This document shows, one piece after another, positions 37,333 through 46,426 of a DNA stretch of 64,000 bases. This DNA is from Corynebacterium felinum. Lineage in GTDB: Bacteria > Actinomycetota > Actinomycetes > Mycobacteriales > Mycobacteriaceae. Position numbers and translations under genes: made by a program. How positions within the stretch are numbered: the stretch's first letter is position 1; every line of letters starts with the position of its first letter. Below the pieces are notes generated by a model. It searched no databases, was not told where the DNA came from, and saw only the letters and a program-made list of their open reading frames with translations. The stretch covers positions 1,488,001 to 1,552,000 of the forward strand of contig NZ_CP047209.1 of assembly GCF_030408755.1 (NCBI RefSeq), given 5' to 3'.

Positions 37333-38889
37333 TTAAATCAAACCTTTCTTTTCTAAAACTTCTAATAAATCCTCGTCGCTGACTATGTGGTCAAAAATAT
37401 CGCCGACGTGGTCTTTGGTAAGTGTAGTTGTTTCCGGCATTTCGATGCGGTGTCCACCAACGATCACTGATTCCCAGCTCGCAGCCTCCACCGCGCCTAA
37501 ACCGTGGGATACGATTCGTCCTCGGAAATAGGCGCGGGTATCTTCAGGGGGATTCCACGCGGCATGCTCAATATCTTCGGGGCTGAAAAGCGTACGCATG
37601 CGTTGTTTACGAACGAGCGCGTGATACAAGCTTTTCTCAGGGTTGATATCGCTGTACTGCAGGTCAATGAGCTGCAATTTCGGGTGGGAAATATCCAAAC
37701 CTTTGGAAAGGAAGGAAGAAATCAACGCCCATTTCGCGCACCAATCCAGTCGATCGGCGCAGGCGGCATAACCACCGCGTTCCAACAGATCCATTGTTTC
37801 GACCCACAACGGATACACCTGCTCGTCGGGGGTTACGCGGGCGGCATATTCGCGGAGCAGATCCAGTGCGCGCATTGTGCGACCATCCGCAAGCTTAAGC
37901 GTGTGTGTCAGCGTGAGGTCGCGGGAAACAGCACGCACCTCGGTAACGGCGTCGGCAAGCTTTAAGTCGCTAAAATCAACCCCCGCCTCAATTGCATCGA
38001 GCACCAGGGCGGTTGTTCCCAGCTTGAGCGCGGTGGATATGTGTGACATGTTCGCGTCACCAATGATCACGTGCAAACGCCCAAAACGATTAGCATCCGC
38101 GTGCGGTTCGTCGCGGGTGTTAATGATGCCACGATTCAGTGTTGTTTCCAGCGAGATTTCCTGCTCGATGTAGTCGGCGCGTTGCGAAATCTGGAACCCA
38201 GCTTCCTCCCCGAACATGCCCAGCCCGACACGTCCTGCACCTACCAGCACTTGGCGGGCGACAAAAAATGGGATCAAAGCTTGTGCGAGCGTGGCAAAAT
38301 CCGTGTCGCGGGAATACAAGTAGTTTTCGTGCGAACCGTAACTGGCGCCCTTGCCGTCAACATTATTTTTATACAGTTTCAGCTCTGGGCAGGGCGCATG
38401 ATTGTCCAATATGGAGCTGTTGTGCGCAGTCAACTCTGCCACGATTTGTGCGGCACGGTTGAGGATGACGTCGCCGGCGTGGTCGTAGAGTGCCGCTGCG
38501 AATGCGGAGGTGCATTCTGGGCTGGAGTATTCAGGGTGCGCGTGATCAACATAGAAGCGTCCCCCGTTGCTGAGTGCAACATTTGCCACGCCTAGCGCGT
38601 TGGGGTCGACAACGGGAACGGTGCTGTAGTGTTTTAAGTCGAAACCGCGGCGATCGCGCAAGGGATGTTCGGAGGTGAAATCCCAGCGCATTCCGCTGGC
38701 GGAGTTTTCTAGCTGGCCAAATGCAACTACTGCATGGGTTGAGGTGACGATCGGGCTGAGGCTGGTGTTGCTGGGGGTGGCAATTCCATACTCAGTCTCT
38801 GTTCCCATCACGCGGATGAAAGGCGCATGCGTATCGACGCCGCCAGCTGCAGCCGTTGCCGATTGCGGATAACGGGTGTCCTGTGTCAT
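37333..38889 (-). CDS. dop: Pup deamidase/depupylase Dop
   Basis: A 518-residue paralogue of PafA that deamidates the Pup C-terminus and can remove Pup from targets. RVMGTETEYGIATP is the active-site opening, NNVDGKGASYGSHENYL and RGIINTRDEPHAD are family signatures. ATG 38889 overlaps the mpa stop by four bases (ATGA). The N-terminal 25 residues before RVMGTE look unstructured, so an alternative start at MGTETEYG (38808) is possible. Confidence 0.95.
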   Translation of the reverse strand: MTQDTRYPQSATAAAGGVDTHAPFIRVMGTETEYGIATPSNTSLSPIVTSTHAVVAFGQLENSASGMRWDFTSEHPLRDRRGFDLKHYSTVPVVDPNALGVANVALSNGGRFYVDHAHPEYSSPECTSAFAAALYDHAGDVILNRAAQIVAELTAHNSSILDNHAPCPELKLYKNNVDGKGASYGSHENYLYSRDTDFATLAQALIPFFVARQVLVGAGRVGLGMFGEEAGFQISQRADYIEQEISLETTLNRGIINTRDEPHADANRFGRLHVIIGDANMSHISTALKLGTTALVLDAIEAGVDFSDLKLADAVTEVRAVSRDLTLTHTLKLADGRTMRALDLLREYAARVTPDEQVYPLWVETMDLLERGGYAACADRLDWCAKWALISSFLSKGLDISHPKLQLIDLQYSDINPEKSLYHALVRKQRMRTLFSPEDIEHAAWNPPEDTRAYFRGRIVSHGLGAVEAASWESVIVGGHRIEMPETTTLTKDHVGDIFDHIVSDEDLLEVLEKKGLI

Positions 38890-40466
38890 CAGCGGTGGCC
38901 TTCTTCCCTGCTTAGCCCAACTACCCTGGCATGCATGACGCGTACTCCTTGACGACCAAGGATGCGGCTCCATTCGTCGGGGTTTGCGGTGTTCGGCATA
39001 TCTTCACTTTCCCGGTTTTCGGCGTCAATTGCTGCACACAGATGCTCAGCGGTGATACCGGTGGTGTCGCCAGAAAGGTGTGCCTTGATTGCGTATTTCT
39101 TTGCGCGGTCGACCACATTGGCGATCATCGCACCAGAAACGAAATCACGGTAGTGCAACACTTCAGCGCAGCCGGTGACGAGCACCAGTTCCACATAGGG
39201 GTTGTCGCGGTACATGTAGTCGACGGCGGTCTCAATGAGGTCGGGTACATGACCATGCACGGGCACTGTGCTGCGTAGGTGGCGAGCAAAGATTTCGCGG
39301 GCATTGTCCTTGGTGGGACGTTCGATGCGGATTTTCACGTCGAGGCGACCGGGGCGCAAAATAGCAGGGTCGATGAGCTCTTCACGGTTCGTTGCACCGA
39401 TCACGATCACGTTCGTGAGGCCTTCGACACCATCAAGTTCGGTCAAAAGCTGCGGAACCACCGTGGTCTCCATATCGGAGGACACACCTGAGCCACGGGT
39501 ACGGAAGATCGATTCCATTTCGTCGAAGAACACGATGACAGGGCGGCCATCTTCGGCCAGTTCGCGGGCCCGTTCAAAGATCAAGCGGATTCGACGCTCG
39601 GTTTCACCCACAAACTTATTTAAAAGCTCAGGCCCCTTAACATTAATGAAATAGCTCGATGAGCCGTCGCCGATCCGCGAAGCCAAGGAATTGGCCACAG
39701 CTTTAGCAATCAGAGTTTTGCCACAGCCAGGCGGGCCATACAGAAGCACACCTTTCGGTGGGCGCAAATCATAATCGCGGTACAGGGCGGGGTGAGCGAA
39801 AGGAAGCTCCACAGCATCCTGGATTTGTTCAATCTGGGAATCCAAACCACCGATATCGGCATAGGTGACATCTGGAACCTCCTCCAGTGCCAAACGTGAC
39901 ACCTCTGTTTTAGGAATCACCTCAAAGATGTAGCCGGCCTTGGAATCCATCAAGACAGTATCGCCCGCTCGCGGGCTGCGCACATGCGTGTGCTCGTTCG
40001 GGCACAAGGGGGCTGCCAGCTTCACGAGGCGTTCTTCACCATTGTGGTCGGCAACCAGTGCGCGGGATGTGCCGATCATTTCGATGAGGATCGCAAGTTC
40101 ACCTGTTTCGTTGAAACCGCAGGCTTCGACCACTTGATTACCTTCGCCCAAGCGCACCTGCACACCGGGCACAAGTGCTGTGGGGTCAACAAGTGGGGAG
40201 ATCACCAGTCGCATTTTGCGGTTTGCGGTAAACACTTCTGCGGTGTGCCCGCGCGGGGAAAATTCGAGGAAAGTACCGTAGGTGGAAGGGGGCGCCGCGA
40301 TTTCTTCCAACTGCTGGTGCAAAACGTTGAGTTTATCCCGCGATGCTTTGAGCATTTCGGCAAGTTTTTCATTGCGTGCTGCAAGTTCCTGATTGGTCTT
40401 ATGCAGCTGGTATGCGGAAGCGCGGGGAGAGTCCTGCGCGGAGATTGAGGCGCCTTGAGAGTCCAT
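38889..40466 (-). CDS. mpa: AAA ATPase ARC/Mpa
   Basis: A 525-residue ring ATPase that binds pupylated proteins and unfolds them. N-terminal coiled coil (about 15-60) and OB domains precede the AAA module: Walker A GPPGCGKT (244-251) and Walker B IVFFDE (311-316). The C-terminus ends in LSREEGHR and lacks the Gln-Tyr-Leu type motif that docks Mpa on the 20S proteasome in mycobacteria. Together with the absence of prcBA here, this fits the proteasome-less corynebacterial system. First gene of the pup operon. Confidence 0.95.
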   Translation of the reverse strand: MDSQGASISAQDSPRASAYQLHKTNQELAARNEKLAEMLKASRDKLNVLHQQLEEIAAPPSTYGTFLEFSPRGHTAEVFTANRKMRLVISPLVDPTALVPGVQVRLGEGNQVVEACGFNETGELAILIEMIGTSRALVADHNGEERLVKLAAPLCPNEHTHVRSPRAGDTVLMDSKAGYIFEVIPKTEVSRLALEEVPDVTYADIGGLDSQIEQIQDAVELPFAHPALYRDYDLRPPKGVLLYGPPGCGKTLIAKAVANSLASRIGDGSSSYFINVKGPELLNKFVGETERRIRLIFERARELAEDGRPVIVFFDEMESIFRTRGSGVSSDMETTVVPQLLTELDGVEGLTNVIVIGATNREELIDPAILRPGRLDVKIRIERPTKDNAREIFARHLRSTVPVHGHVPDLIETAVDYMYRDNPYVELVLVTGCAEVLHYRDFVSGAMIANVVDRAKKYAIKAHLSGDTTGITAEHLCAAIDAENRESEDMPNTANPDEWSRILGRQGVRVMHARVVGLSREEGHR

Positions 40467-40529
40467 GCCCACAACTCTACTATTGAGCACACCCTAAGCC
40501 CCCCTGATTGCACCCGCAACCCCAAGAAA

Positions 40530-40548
40530 TCCTAAACAATGTTTAGGA
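40530..40548. promoter_or_regulatory. 19-bp palindrome upstream of mpa
   Basis: TCCTAAACA-A-TGTTTAGGA, a perfect 9-bp inverted repeat around one base, sits 64 bases before the mpa start. Its position suggests an operator for the whole pupylation-Tat operon. It does not fit the DtxR consensus. No regulator is assigned. Confidence 0.45.
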
Positions 40549-40695
40549 AGGTGTGAAGGTAGCGAAACCAATATTTTTACACGGTAAGCAACAGTTCCCC
40601 GGCCACAACGCTGACTGGTGGGTAACTACATGCGTTTCGACGTCGACACAGTGCTTAACCTGCACATAGCCTAGGCGTCGATACGCATGAAAAAA

Positions 40696-40726
40696 CCGCA
40701 GTGACGCTCACGCGATGTCACTGCGG
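40696..40726 (-). terminator. Terminator of trmI
   Basis: CCGCAGTGAC (40696-40705) pairs perfectly with 40717-40726. The plus-strand A-run just before it becomes a U-run after the stem on the minus strand. It separates trmI from the mpa operon. The 300-base gap 40467-40771 has no gene. Confidence 0.9.
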
Positions 40727-40771
40727 AAACTCATGCCCGACCACAAATGAGTGGCAAGGATAAGGCGAACA

Positions 40772-41608
40772 CTACTTGCGGGCGCGGCGCTGCGGGCGCG
40801 GCGGAGTCACACCATCAGCAAGACGGCGCGTGCACACCAAGAATGCAGTGTGCGCATTCATGCGGTGCTCAGGGCGGGTCGCTAGACCCTCCACACGCCA
40901 CTCACGCACCAACGACTCCCACGCGCGAGGCTCAGTGAAGCACTTTTGCTCACGAATCCCCTCCATCACACGCATCAGCTGCGGGACAGTCGCAACATAC
41001 GCCATGAACACGCCACCGGGGAGCAAAAGATTTTTAGCAGTTTCCAAGCACTCCCACGGCTCCAACATGTCCAAAATGATGCGGTCAACAGGGCCGCCGA
41101 GATCATCGACGGTGACTTCCTTAAAATCACCCAAACGTGGATGCCAGTTCGCAGGACGTCCAGCAAAATACTGATCCACATTCGACTCCGCGAACTGCAA
41201 ATGATCCTCACGAATCTCATAAGAGAAAACCTCGCCACGATCCCCTACTGCACGCAACAAGGACATCGACAACGCACCCGATCCCGCGCCAGCCTCAAGC
41301 ACACGAGCACCAGGGAAAATGTCACCCTCGACCAAAATCTGCGCCGAATCCTTCGGATAGATCACAGCAGCGCCACGGGGCATCGACAGCACATGATCAA
41401 CCAACAAGTGGCGGAAGCACAAGTACTCATACCCCTGCTCCGACTTGACCACAGTGCCCTCATCCGCACCAATAATATCGTTGTGTGCAATCATGCCTTT
41501 GTGGGTATGAAATTGCCCGTCTTGCTCCAAGACGATAGTTGCGTGACGACGCTTCGGATCAGTGAGCTGAACACGATCGCCAGGTTGAAAAGGACCAGAA
41601 TATGCCAT
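40772..41608 (-). CDS. trmI: tRNA (adenine-N1)-methyltransferase TrmI
   Basis: A 278-residue SAM-dependent enzyme that makes m1A58 in the T-loop of tRNAs. An N-terminal beta domain (GDRVQLTDPKRRHATIVLE) precedes the Rossmann domain with ARVLEAGAGSGALSMSLL and the DMLEPWECL motif. It forms a tetramer in actinobacteria. It lies 6 bases after the M18 peptidase gene; the basic tail (PPRPQRRARK) is disordered. Confidence 0.94.
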   Translation of the reverse strand: MAYSGPFQPGDRVQLTDPKRRHATIVLEQDGQFHTHKGMIAHNDIIGADEGTVVKSEQGYEYLCFRHLLVDHVLSMPRGAAVIYPKDSAQILVEGDIFPGARVLEAGAGSGALSMSLLRAVGDRGEVFSYEIREDHLQFAESNVDQYFAGRPANWHPRLGDFKEVTVDDLGGPVDRIILDMLEPWECLETAKNLLLPGGVFMAYVATVPQLMRVMEGIREQKCFTEPRAWESLVREWRVEGLATRPEHRMNAHTAFLVCTRRLADGVTPPRPQRRARK

Positions 41609-41614
41609 GTCGAA

Positions 41615-42880
41615 TTACGCTACCAGATAAGCCACCAAACACTTCTCGAACAACTCTATATCCCGCACATGACACAACTCACGTGCAGAATGCATCGACA
41701 ACAACGGCACACCCACATCCACCGTCGGAATACCCAACCGCGTTGCAGTAATCGGCCCAATCGTTGAACCACACGGCGAAGTATTATTACCAACAAACAC
41801 CTGCGTATCCACCCCAGCCGCACGGCATGCGCGCACCCACAAAGCCTCAGTTTCAGTATTCGATGCGTAGCGCTGATTCGCATTAATCTTCAGCACTGGC
41901 CCCATACCCAACACAGGGAAATTACCCTGATCATGTCGCTCCGGATAATTCGGATGAACAGAGTGCGCAGCATCCGCCGACACACAACTCGAACGGGCAA
42001 ACATTTGGCGCGTCTGATCAAAAGTTGCACCCAAAGCAGAAGCTGTTCGAGTCAACACATCTTCGAGCAAAGGCCCTGCTGCACCAGTGGTCGAGGCGGA
42101 CCCAATTTCCTCATGATCAAAACATGCAAGCACCAACACATCATCGCTGCCAGCCTGCTCAATGGTCACCGCCGACGTGGCTTGCAGAAACGCCTGTAAT
42201 CCTGCGAAAACAGAGCTCAAATTATCAAGTCGACCCGCAGCAAGGAGCTCCGAATTGTGGCCAAAAATCTCGCCTGGTTGAGCATCGGCAGTTATCAGAT
42301 CGTGCGACACAATCTGATCGGCCTCGACCCCTGCCGCCTGCGCAAGAACATCGAGCACCGATACATCAGCACCGACGCTGAAAATTGGTTGCACATGACG
42401 CTGTCGATCGATGCTCAATGAATCATTTGCACTACGATCCAAATGAATCGCCAAATGCGGAATCCGCAACAACGGTGAGGTAGACACTAACGTGGTGCTG
42501 CCGTCGGCAAGCCCAATCTTGCCTGCCAGCACTAACTCACGATCAAACCACGACGCAAGAATCGGGCCCCCATAGACCTCCACAGCAGCCTGGCCAAAGG
42601 TGTGAGAACGCAGATCCGGATTGAACTTCAGCTTAAAACCAGGCGAATCAGTGTGTGCACCAATCACCCGAAAACCACTGCGTGTCGACGCCGTCTCGGG
42701 AACAAACCACGCCACAAGCGCACCACCGCGCACCAAAAAATGCCCACCTGGGGCAGCATCCCACTTTTTCGTTTCCTCCTGCTGGACAAACCCAGCCTCT
42801 TTCAGCATGTGTGCACCAAAGTCCGCAGCATGGAAGGAACTCGGCGAAGCAGCAATAAAACTAATCAGATCCCAAGACAT
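41615..42880 (-). CDS. M18 family aminopeptidase
   Basis: A 421-residue binuclear zinc aminopeptidase. GAHTDSPGFKL holds the first His-x-Asp ligand pair, FDHEEIGS the catalytic and metal glutamates, SADAAHSVHPNY an aspartate ligand, and LSMHSARE the final histidine. It releases N-terminal, often acidic, residues from peptides and may act downstream of intracellular proteases. It is divergent from the RecB-like gene and co-directional with trmI. Confidence 0.93.
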   Translation of the reverse strand: MSWDLISFIAASPSSFHAADFGAHMLKEAGFVQQEETKKWDAAPGGHFLVRGGALVAWFVPETASTRSGFRVIGAHTDSPGFKLKFNPDLRSHTFGQAAVEVYGGPILASWFDRELVLAGKIGLADGSTTLVSTSPLLRIPHLAIHLDRSANDSLSIDRQRHVQPIFSVGADVSVLDVLAQAAGVEADQIVSHDLITADAQPGEIFGHNSELLAAGRLDNLSSVFAGLQAFLQATSAVTIEQAGSDDVLVLACFDHEEIGSASTTGAAGPLLEDVLTRTASALGATFDQTRQMFARSSCVSADAAHSVHPNYPERHDQGNFPVLGMGPVLKINANQRYASNTETEALWVRACRAAGVDTQVFVGNNTSPCGSTIGPITATRLGIPTVDVGVPLLSMHSARELCHVRDIELFEKCLVAYLVA

Positions 42881-42914
42881 GAGTTTCAGTGTATGTCAGA
42901 TATGGTAAGAGGTT

Positions 42915-43712
42915 GTGAAACTAGCTCTCTCCCCCTCCCGCGCATCCGACTACCAGCAATGCCCGCTGCTGTATAGATTTCGCGCACTAGACAAATTGCC
43001 GGAACCCAAAACTGTCGCTCAAGTCAAAGGCACCCTCGTCCATGCCTGCCTCGAAGACATGCATTCATGGCCAAAACAAGAGCGCACGTATCCAGCAGTG
43101 GTCAAAAGGCTCAAACCAAACTGGGCCAACATGTGCGAGGAAGACCCAGAACTTACCCAACTCGTACCTGAAGCAGAAACCCTCGACTTCCTCGTCGAAT
43201 GCCGCAGCCTGCTGCGCGGCTATTTTGAAATGGAAAACCCGCAAGGCTTTGATGCGCATGCCTGTGAAATGTTTGTTGACACCACCTTGCCCAACGGAGT
43301 GCCAGTGCGTGGATTCATCGATCGCGTCGATATCGCCCCCACCGGCGAAGTGCGCGTAGTCGACTACAAAACTGGTAAAAAGCCTATTCCCCGATTCAGT
43401 GACCAGGCGAAATTTCAAATGCGCTTCTACGCGCTTGTGTGGTGGCGCTTACACGGTGTGATCCCTCACCAGCTACGCCTGATGTATCTCAAAGTATCCG
43501 ACTCTCTGTTTTTAGCGCCCTCCAAAGAAGAGCTGGAATATTTTGAGCGTGACCTTGGCGATTTGTGGGAAAAGATTATGGGTGATCTGCGTGAGCAAAG
43601 TTTTAAAACCAAAACCTCCAAGCTATGTAATTGGTGTCCACACCAAAACTTATGCCCCGAATTTGGGGGCACCCCACCAGAATTTCCAGCCGCTGCCGTG
43701 GTGAACTCCTAA
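42915..43712 (+). CDS. RecB-like PD-(D/E)XK nuclease, stand-alone
   Basis: A 265-residue nuclease resembling the AddB/RecB C-terminal exonuclease and Cas4 group. The nuclease core is RGFIDRVD and VRVVDYKTGK. Four cysteines, Cys16 and Cys238/241/247 (CNWC...C), have the spacing of the 4Fe-4S cluster in those proteins. GTG start at 42915. It has no helicase or CRISPR neighbours. Role is probably DNA repair or processing, but undetermined. Confidence 0.85.
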   Translation: MKLALSPSRASDYQQCPLLYRFRALDKLPEPKTVAQVKGTLVHACLEDMHSWPKQERTYPAVVKRLKPNWANMCEEDPELTQLVPEAETLDFLVECRSLLRGYFEMENPQGFDAHACEMFVDTTLPNGVPVRGFIDRVDIAPTGEVRVVDYKTGKKPIPRFSDQAKFQMRFYALVWWRLHGVIPHQLRLMYLKVSDSLFLAPSKEELEYFERDLGDLWEKIMGDLREQSFKTKTSKLCNWCPHQNLCPEFGGTPPEFPAAAVVNS

Positions 43713-44205
43713 AAAAATTCCTAATAGTTCGCTGATTATCTAAGTGAGTGTGTGTGCTAACGCTCTGTGAGACATTTCTGTGACGTGTCGGCAATAGTGG
43801 GTACACGCTATGAGTAGCCGATCGCTGGTTTTGCCCACTTTTGCTGGCAGTGCACATCGGGTGCCGCAGTATTTGATTAAGGCTGAAATGGCTGTACAGG
43901 AGCATAGTTTAGGGGTGAGTGCGCTGGGGTGATATGGGTATGGGTGTGTCTGCGCTACTCGGTGCTTCGCGGGAAAAGTGGAAGTATCGTGTCAATCAAA
44001 TATGGAAACTATGAAAGAACTAAGTTAGTTAAGCATAAGCTAAAAATAGGCCTTCTACCTTTGCTTCTATTTAAAGTGTCTTAAGCCTAACCTTCGTGGT
44101 AATCGGATAGTCTTTCCCCCTAACATGGAAACATCGCGTCAACGCACATGCTTCTATAGCACCGACACCCGCCCGCCACCCACATTGAAGAAGGGGGTAA
44201 AACCC
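43713..44205. other. Gap upstream of the HigA-like gene
   Basis: No gene supported. In particular no HigB-type toxin frame precedes the antitoxin-like gene. An imperfect match (12 of 19) to the DtxR consensus appears around 44077-44095, AAGCCTAACCTT being its good half; this is weak. Confidence 0.35.
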
Positions 44206-44442
44206 ATGGCACAGCCCAGGCATCCAGGAGAAATTCTGGAGCAAGACTTTATTCAGCCAGCCGGAATGAGCCACTACGATGTAGCAAAGCGCATGTACAC
44301 CGCTGAAGGAGTTGTGGACAAACTTGTTGCGGGAAGTATTGGCGTTACGTGGAATCTTTCCAAACGCCTCGCCAGCGTCTTTGGCACCGACCAAACCTTT
44401 TGGCTTCAAGCCCAACGCGACTGGGACGCAGCCAACAGCTAA
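44206..44442 (+). CDS. HigA-family antitoxin-like XRE regulator
   Basis: A 78-residue helix-turn-helix protein beginning MAQPRHPGEILEQDF, the characteristic HigA opening (HPGEIL). The helix-turn-helix is about 20-55 (MSHYDVAKRM...VTWNLSKRLASVFG), with the usual TDQTFWLQAQRDWD ending. The start follows AAGGGGG. It appears solitary: no toxin gene adjoins. A diverged or lone regulator is likely. Confidence 0.8.
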   Translation: MAQPRHPGEILEQDFIQPAGMSHYDVAKRMYTAEGVVDKLVAGSIGVTWNLSKRLASVFGTDQTFWLQAQRDWDAANS

Positions 44443-44450
44443 ACGAAAAA

Positions 44451-44479
44451 AGGGACGATGTGTTATTTCACATCGCCCT
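44451..44479. terminator. Bidirectional terminator between higA-like gene and fhs
   Basis: AGGGACGATGTG (44451-44462) pairs with 44469-44479 with one bulged A. The A-run before it gives the convergent fhs transcript a U-run. Confidence 0.8.
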
Positions 44480-44518
44480 TAAATTTCTGCTGAGCATGCC
44501 TGCTTACAGGAAGCGGAT

Positions 44519-46204
44519 CTAGAATAGCCCTTTGATCAAGCCCTGATCAACGGAAATCTTTTCCGCTGCAGGAACCTTTGGTAGTCCAGGCATGGTCATC
44601 ACATCGCCAGTCAGTGCCACAATGAACCCCGCACCAATGCGCGGCAGCAACTGGCGCACATGCACAGTGTGACCTTCGGCAGCGCCAAGTGCCGTGGGAT
44701 CGTCGCTGAACGAATATTGGGTTTTTGAAATGCACACCGGCAGACCATCCCATCCGTGGGCCTTTAAATACTCCAGATCCGCACGTGCCTGTTTTGACCA
44801 CTGCACAGTGTGTGCACCGTAAATTTCCTGCGCGATCGTGCTTATCGACTCTTCAATGCCTTCGGAGGGGTCATAGAGCGAGTGTGAAGGGGTGTCTTGT
44901 TCAAGCTCTAACACTGCTTGTGCAAGATTATCCGCACCGTCACCACCATTGGCCCATACAGTGACAGGATATAATCCCACGCCGAACTCTTTGGCCCAGG
45001 ACAGCATCCAGTCTTGCTCTTGAGCCGTGTCGGAGCTGAAGAGATTCAGCGCGATAATGGGTTCGACACCGAACTTGCGCACGTTACGCACATGCTTTTC
45101 CAAGTTGATAATTCCCTTAGCCAGCGCTGGGATATTTTCTGCGGTGAGTGCTTCCTTTGCAGCACCACCGTTGTATTTTAAGGAACGAATGGTGGCAACG
45201 ATGACGCACCCAGCAACGTCGAGTCCACCCGCGCGGGCCTTAATGTCGAAGAATTTTTCTGCGCCCAGATCGGAGCCGAAACCAGCTTCGGTCAGCACCA
45301 CATCGGCGTAGCTCAAAGCCGTGGTTGTGGCGATTAACGAATTGCATCCATGGGCAATATTGGCAAACGGGCCACCATGGACAAAGGCGGGAGTGCCACC
45401 TAAGGTTTGGACAAGATTCGGGTTCAGTGCTTCTTTCAGCAGCGCAGTTAGTGCGCCTTGGGCGTGAAGATCGCCCGCTGTGATTGGTTGACCTTGGTAG
45501 CTTTGTGCAACCACCATGTTTGCTAAGCGTGTTTCAAGATCCTCCACTGAAGTAGCGAGACACAGCACCGCCATGATTTCACTTGCAGCAGTAATGCTAA
45601 AGCCAGTCTCCGTGGGGGTACCATGAGCCTTTCCGCCAAGGCCGGTGATGACATGGCGCAAGCTTCGATCGTTGACATCGAGGCATCGTTGCCACGTGAT
45701 GCGGCGTGGATCGATATCAAGACTATTGCCGTGCTGAATGTGGTTATCGATCAGTGCAGCCAGTGTGTTGTTGGCACCGGTGATGGCGTGGAAATCACCG
45801 GTGAAATGAAGGTTGATGTCCTCCATTGGCACAATCTGAGAATAACCGCCGCCGGCAGCGCCGCCTTTAATGCCGAATACGGGTCCGAGTGAGGGCTCAC
45901 GGATAGCAACGATGGTGGAGTGCCCCTGTGCTCGGATCGCATCCGCGAGGCCGATAAGGACAGTGGATTTACCTTCTCCTGCTGGTGTGGGCGACATGCC
46001 TGTGACCAGAATGAGTTTTCCTTGGGGGTTGGTGGTGGTCTGGGAGATATCGATTTTTGCTTTGTTTCGCCCGTATCCAATCACGGCGTTGTCGGGTAAG
46101 CCTGCGCGTTGGGCGATGATCTGAATGGGTTCTAGGGTGTGTGCTTGGGCGATTTCGACATCGGTCAGGGGTGCTTGCTGGGTCAGTGTGGTCGGTGGTG
46201 TCAC
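44519..46204 (-). CDS. fhs: Formate-tetrahydrofolate ligase
   Basis: A 561-residue ATP-dependent enzyme that makes 10-formyltetrahydrofolate from formate. The P-loop TPAGEGKST is at 73-81 and VVLTEAGFGSDLGAEKF lies further on. GTG start at 46204 is preceded by AAAGGAG, so the longer upstream frame is not used. It supplies one-carbon units and has no operon partner; metH is 5.5 kb away in the same metabolism. Confidence 0.94.
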   Translation of the reverse strand: MTPPTTLTQQAPLTDVEIAQAHTLEPIQIIAQRAGLPDNAVIGYGRNKAKIDISQTTTNPQGKLILVTGMSPTPAGEGKSTVLIGLADAIRAQGHSTIVAIREPSLGPVFGIKGGAAGGGYSQIVPMEDINLHFTGDFHAITGANNTLAALIDNHIQHGNSLDIDPRRITWQRCLDVNDRSLRHVITGLGGKAHGTPTETGFSITAASEIMAVLCLATSVEDLETRLANMVVAQSYQGQPITAGDLHAQGALTALLKEALNPNLVQTLGGTPAFVHGGPFANIAHGCNSLIATTTALSYADVVLTEAGFGSDLGAEKFFDIKARAGGLDVAGCVIVATIRSLKYNGGAAKEALTAENIPALAKGIINLEKHVRNVRKFGVEPIIALNLFSSDTAQEQDWMLSWAKEFGVGLYPVTVWANGGDGADNLAQAVLELEQDTPSHSLYDPSEGIEESISTIAQEIYGAHTVQWSKQARADLEYLKAHGWDGLPVCISKTQYSFSDDPTALGAAEGHTVHVRQLLPRIGAGFIVALTGDVMTMPGLPKVPAAEKISVDQGLIKGLF

Positions 46205-46345
46205 GGCGCTAGTGTCTCCTTTGGTTCGGGAACTTTCACAACAAGGGTGTGATCCTGTGCTCAGGGTTTCGCGCAGAATCTGACTGTGCCCGTGTGAAGA
46301 ATCGTTGAACGGTGCCACATATAATCTATCGGAAGTTGAACGCAA

Positions 46346-46379
46346 CAACGGGGGCGACGAGAATTCGTCGCCCCCGTTG
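46346..46379 (-). terminator. Terminator of aspA
   Basis: A perfect 15-bp stem, 46346-46360 with 46365-46379, around a GAAT loop; it is GC-rich and sits 48 bases past the aspA stop. The T-run is weak (GTTG then TTGCG). Confidence 0.85.
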
Positions 46380-46426
46380 AGACACCCACGTCCCAGACTA
46401 AACAGGATCAGTGGTGTGGGAATGTG

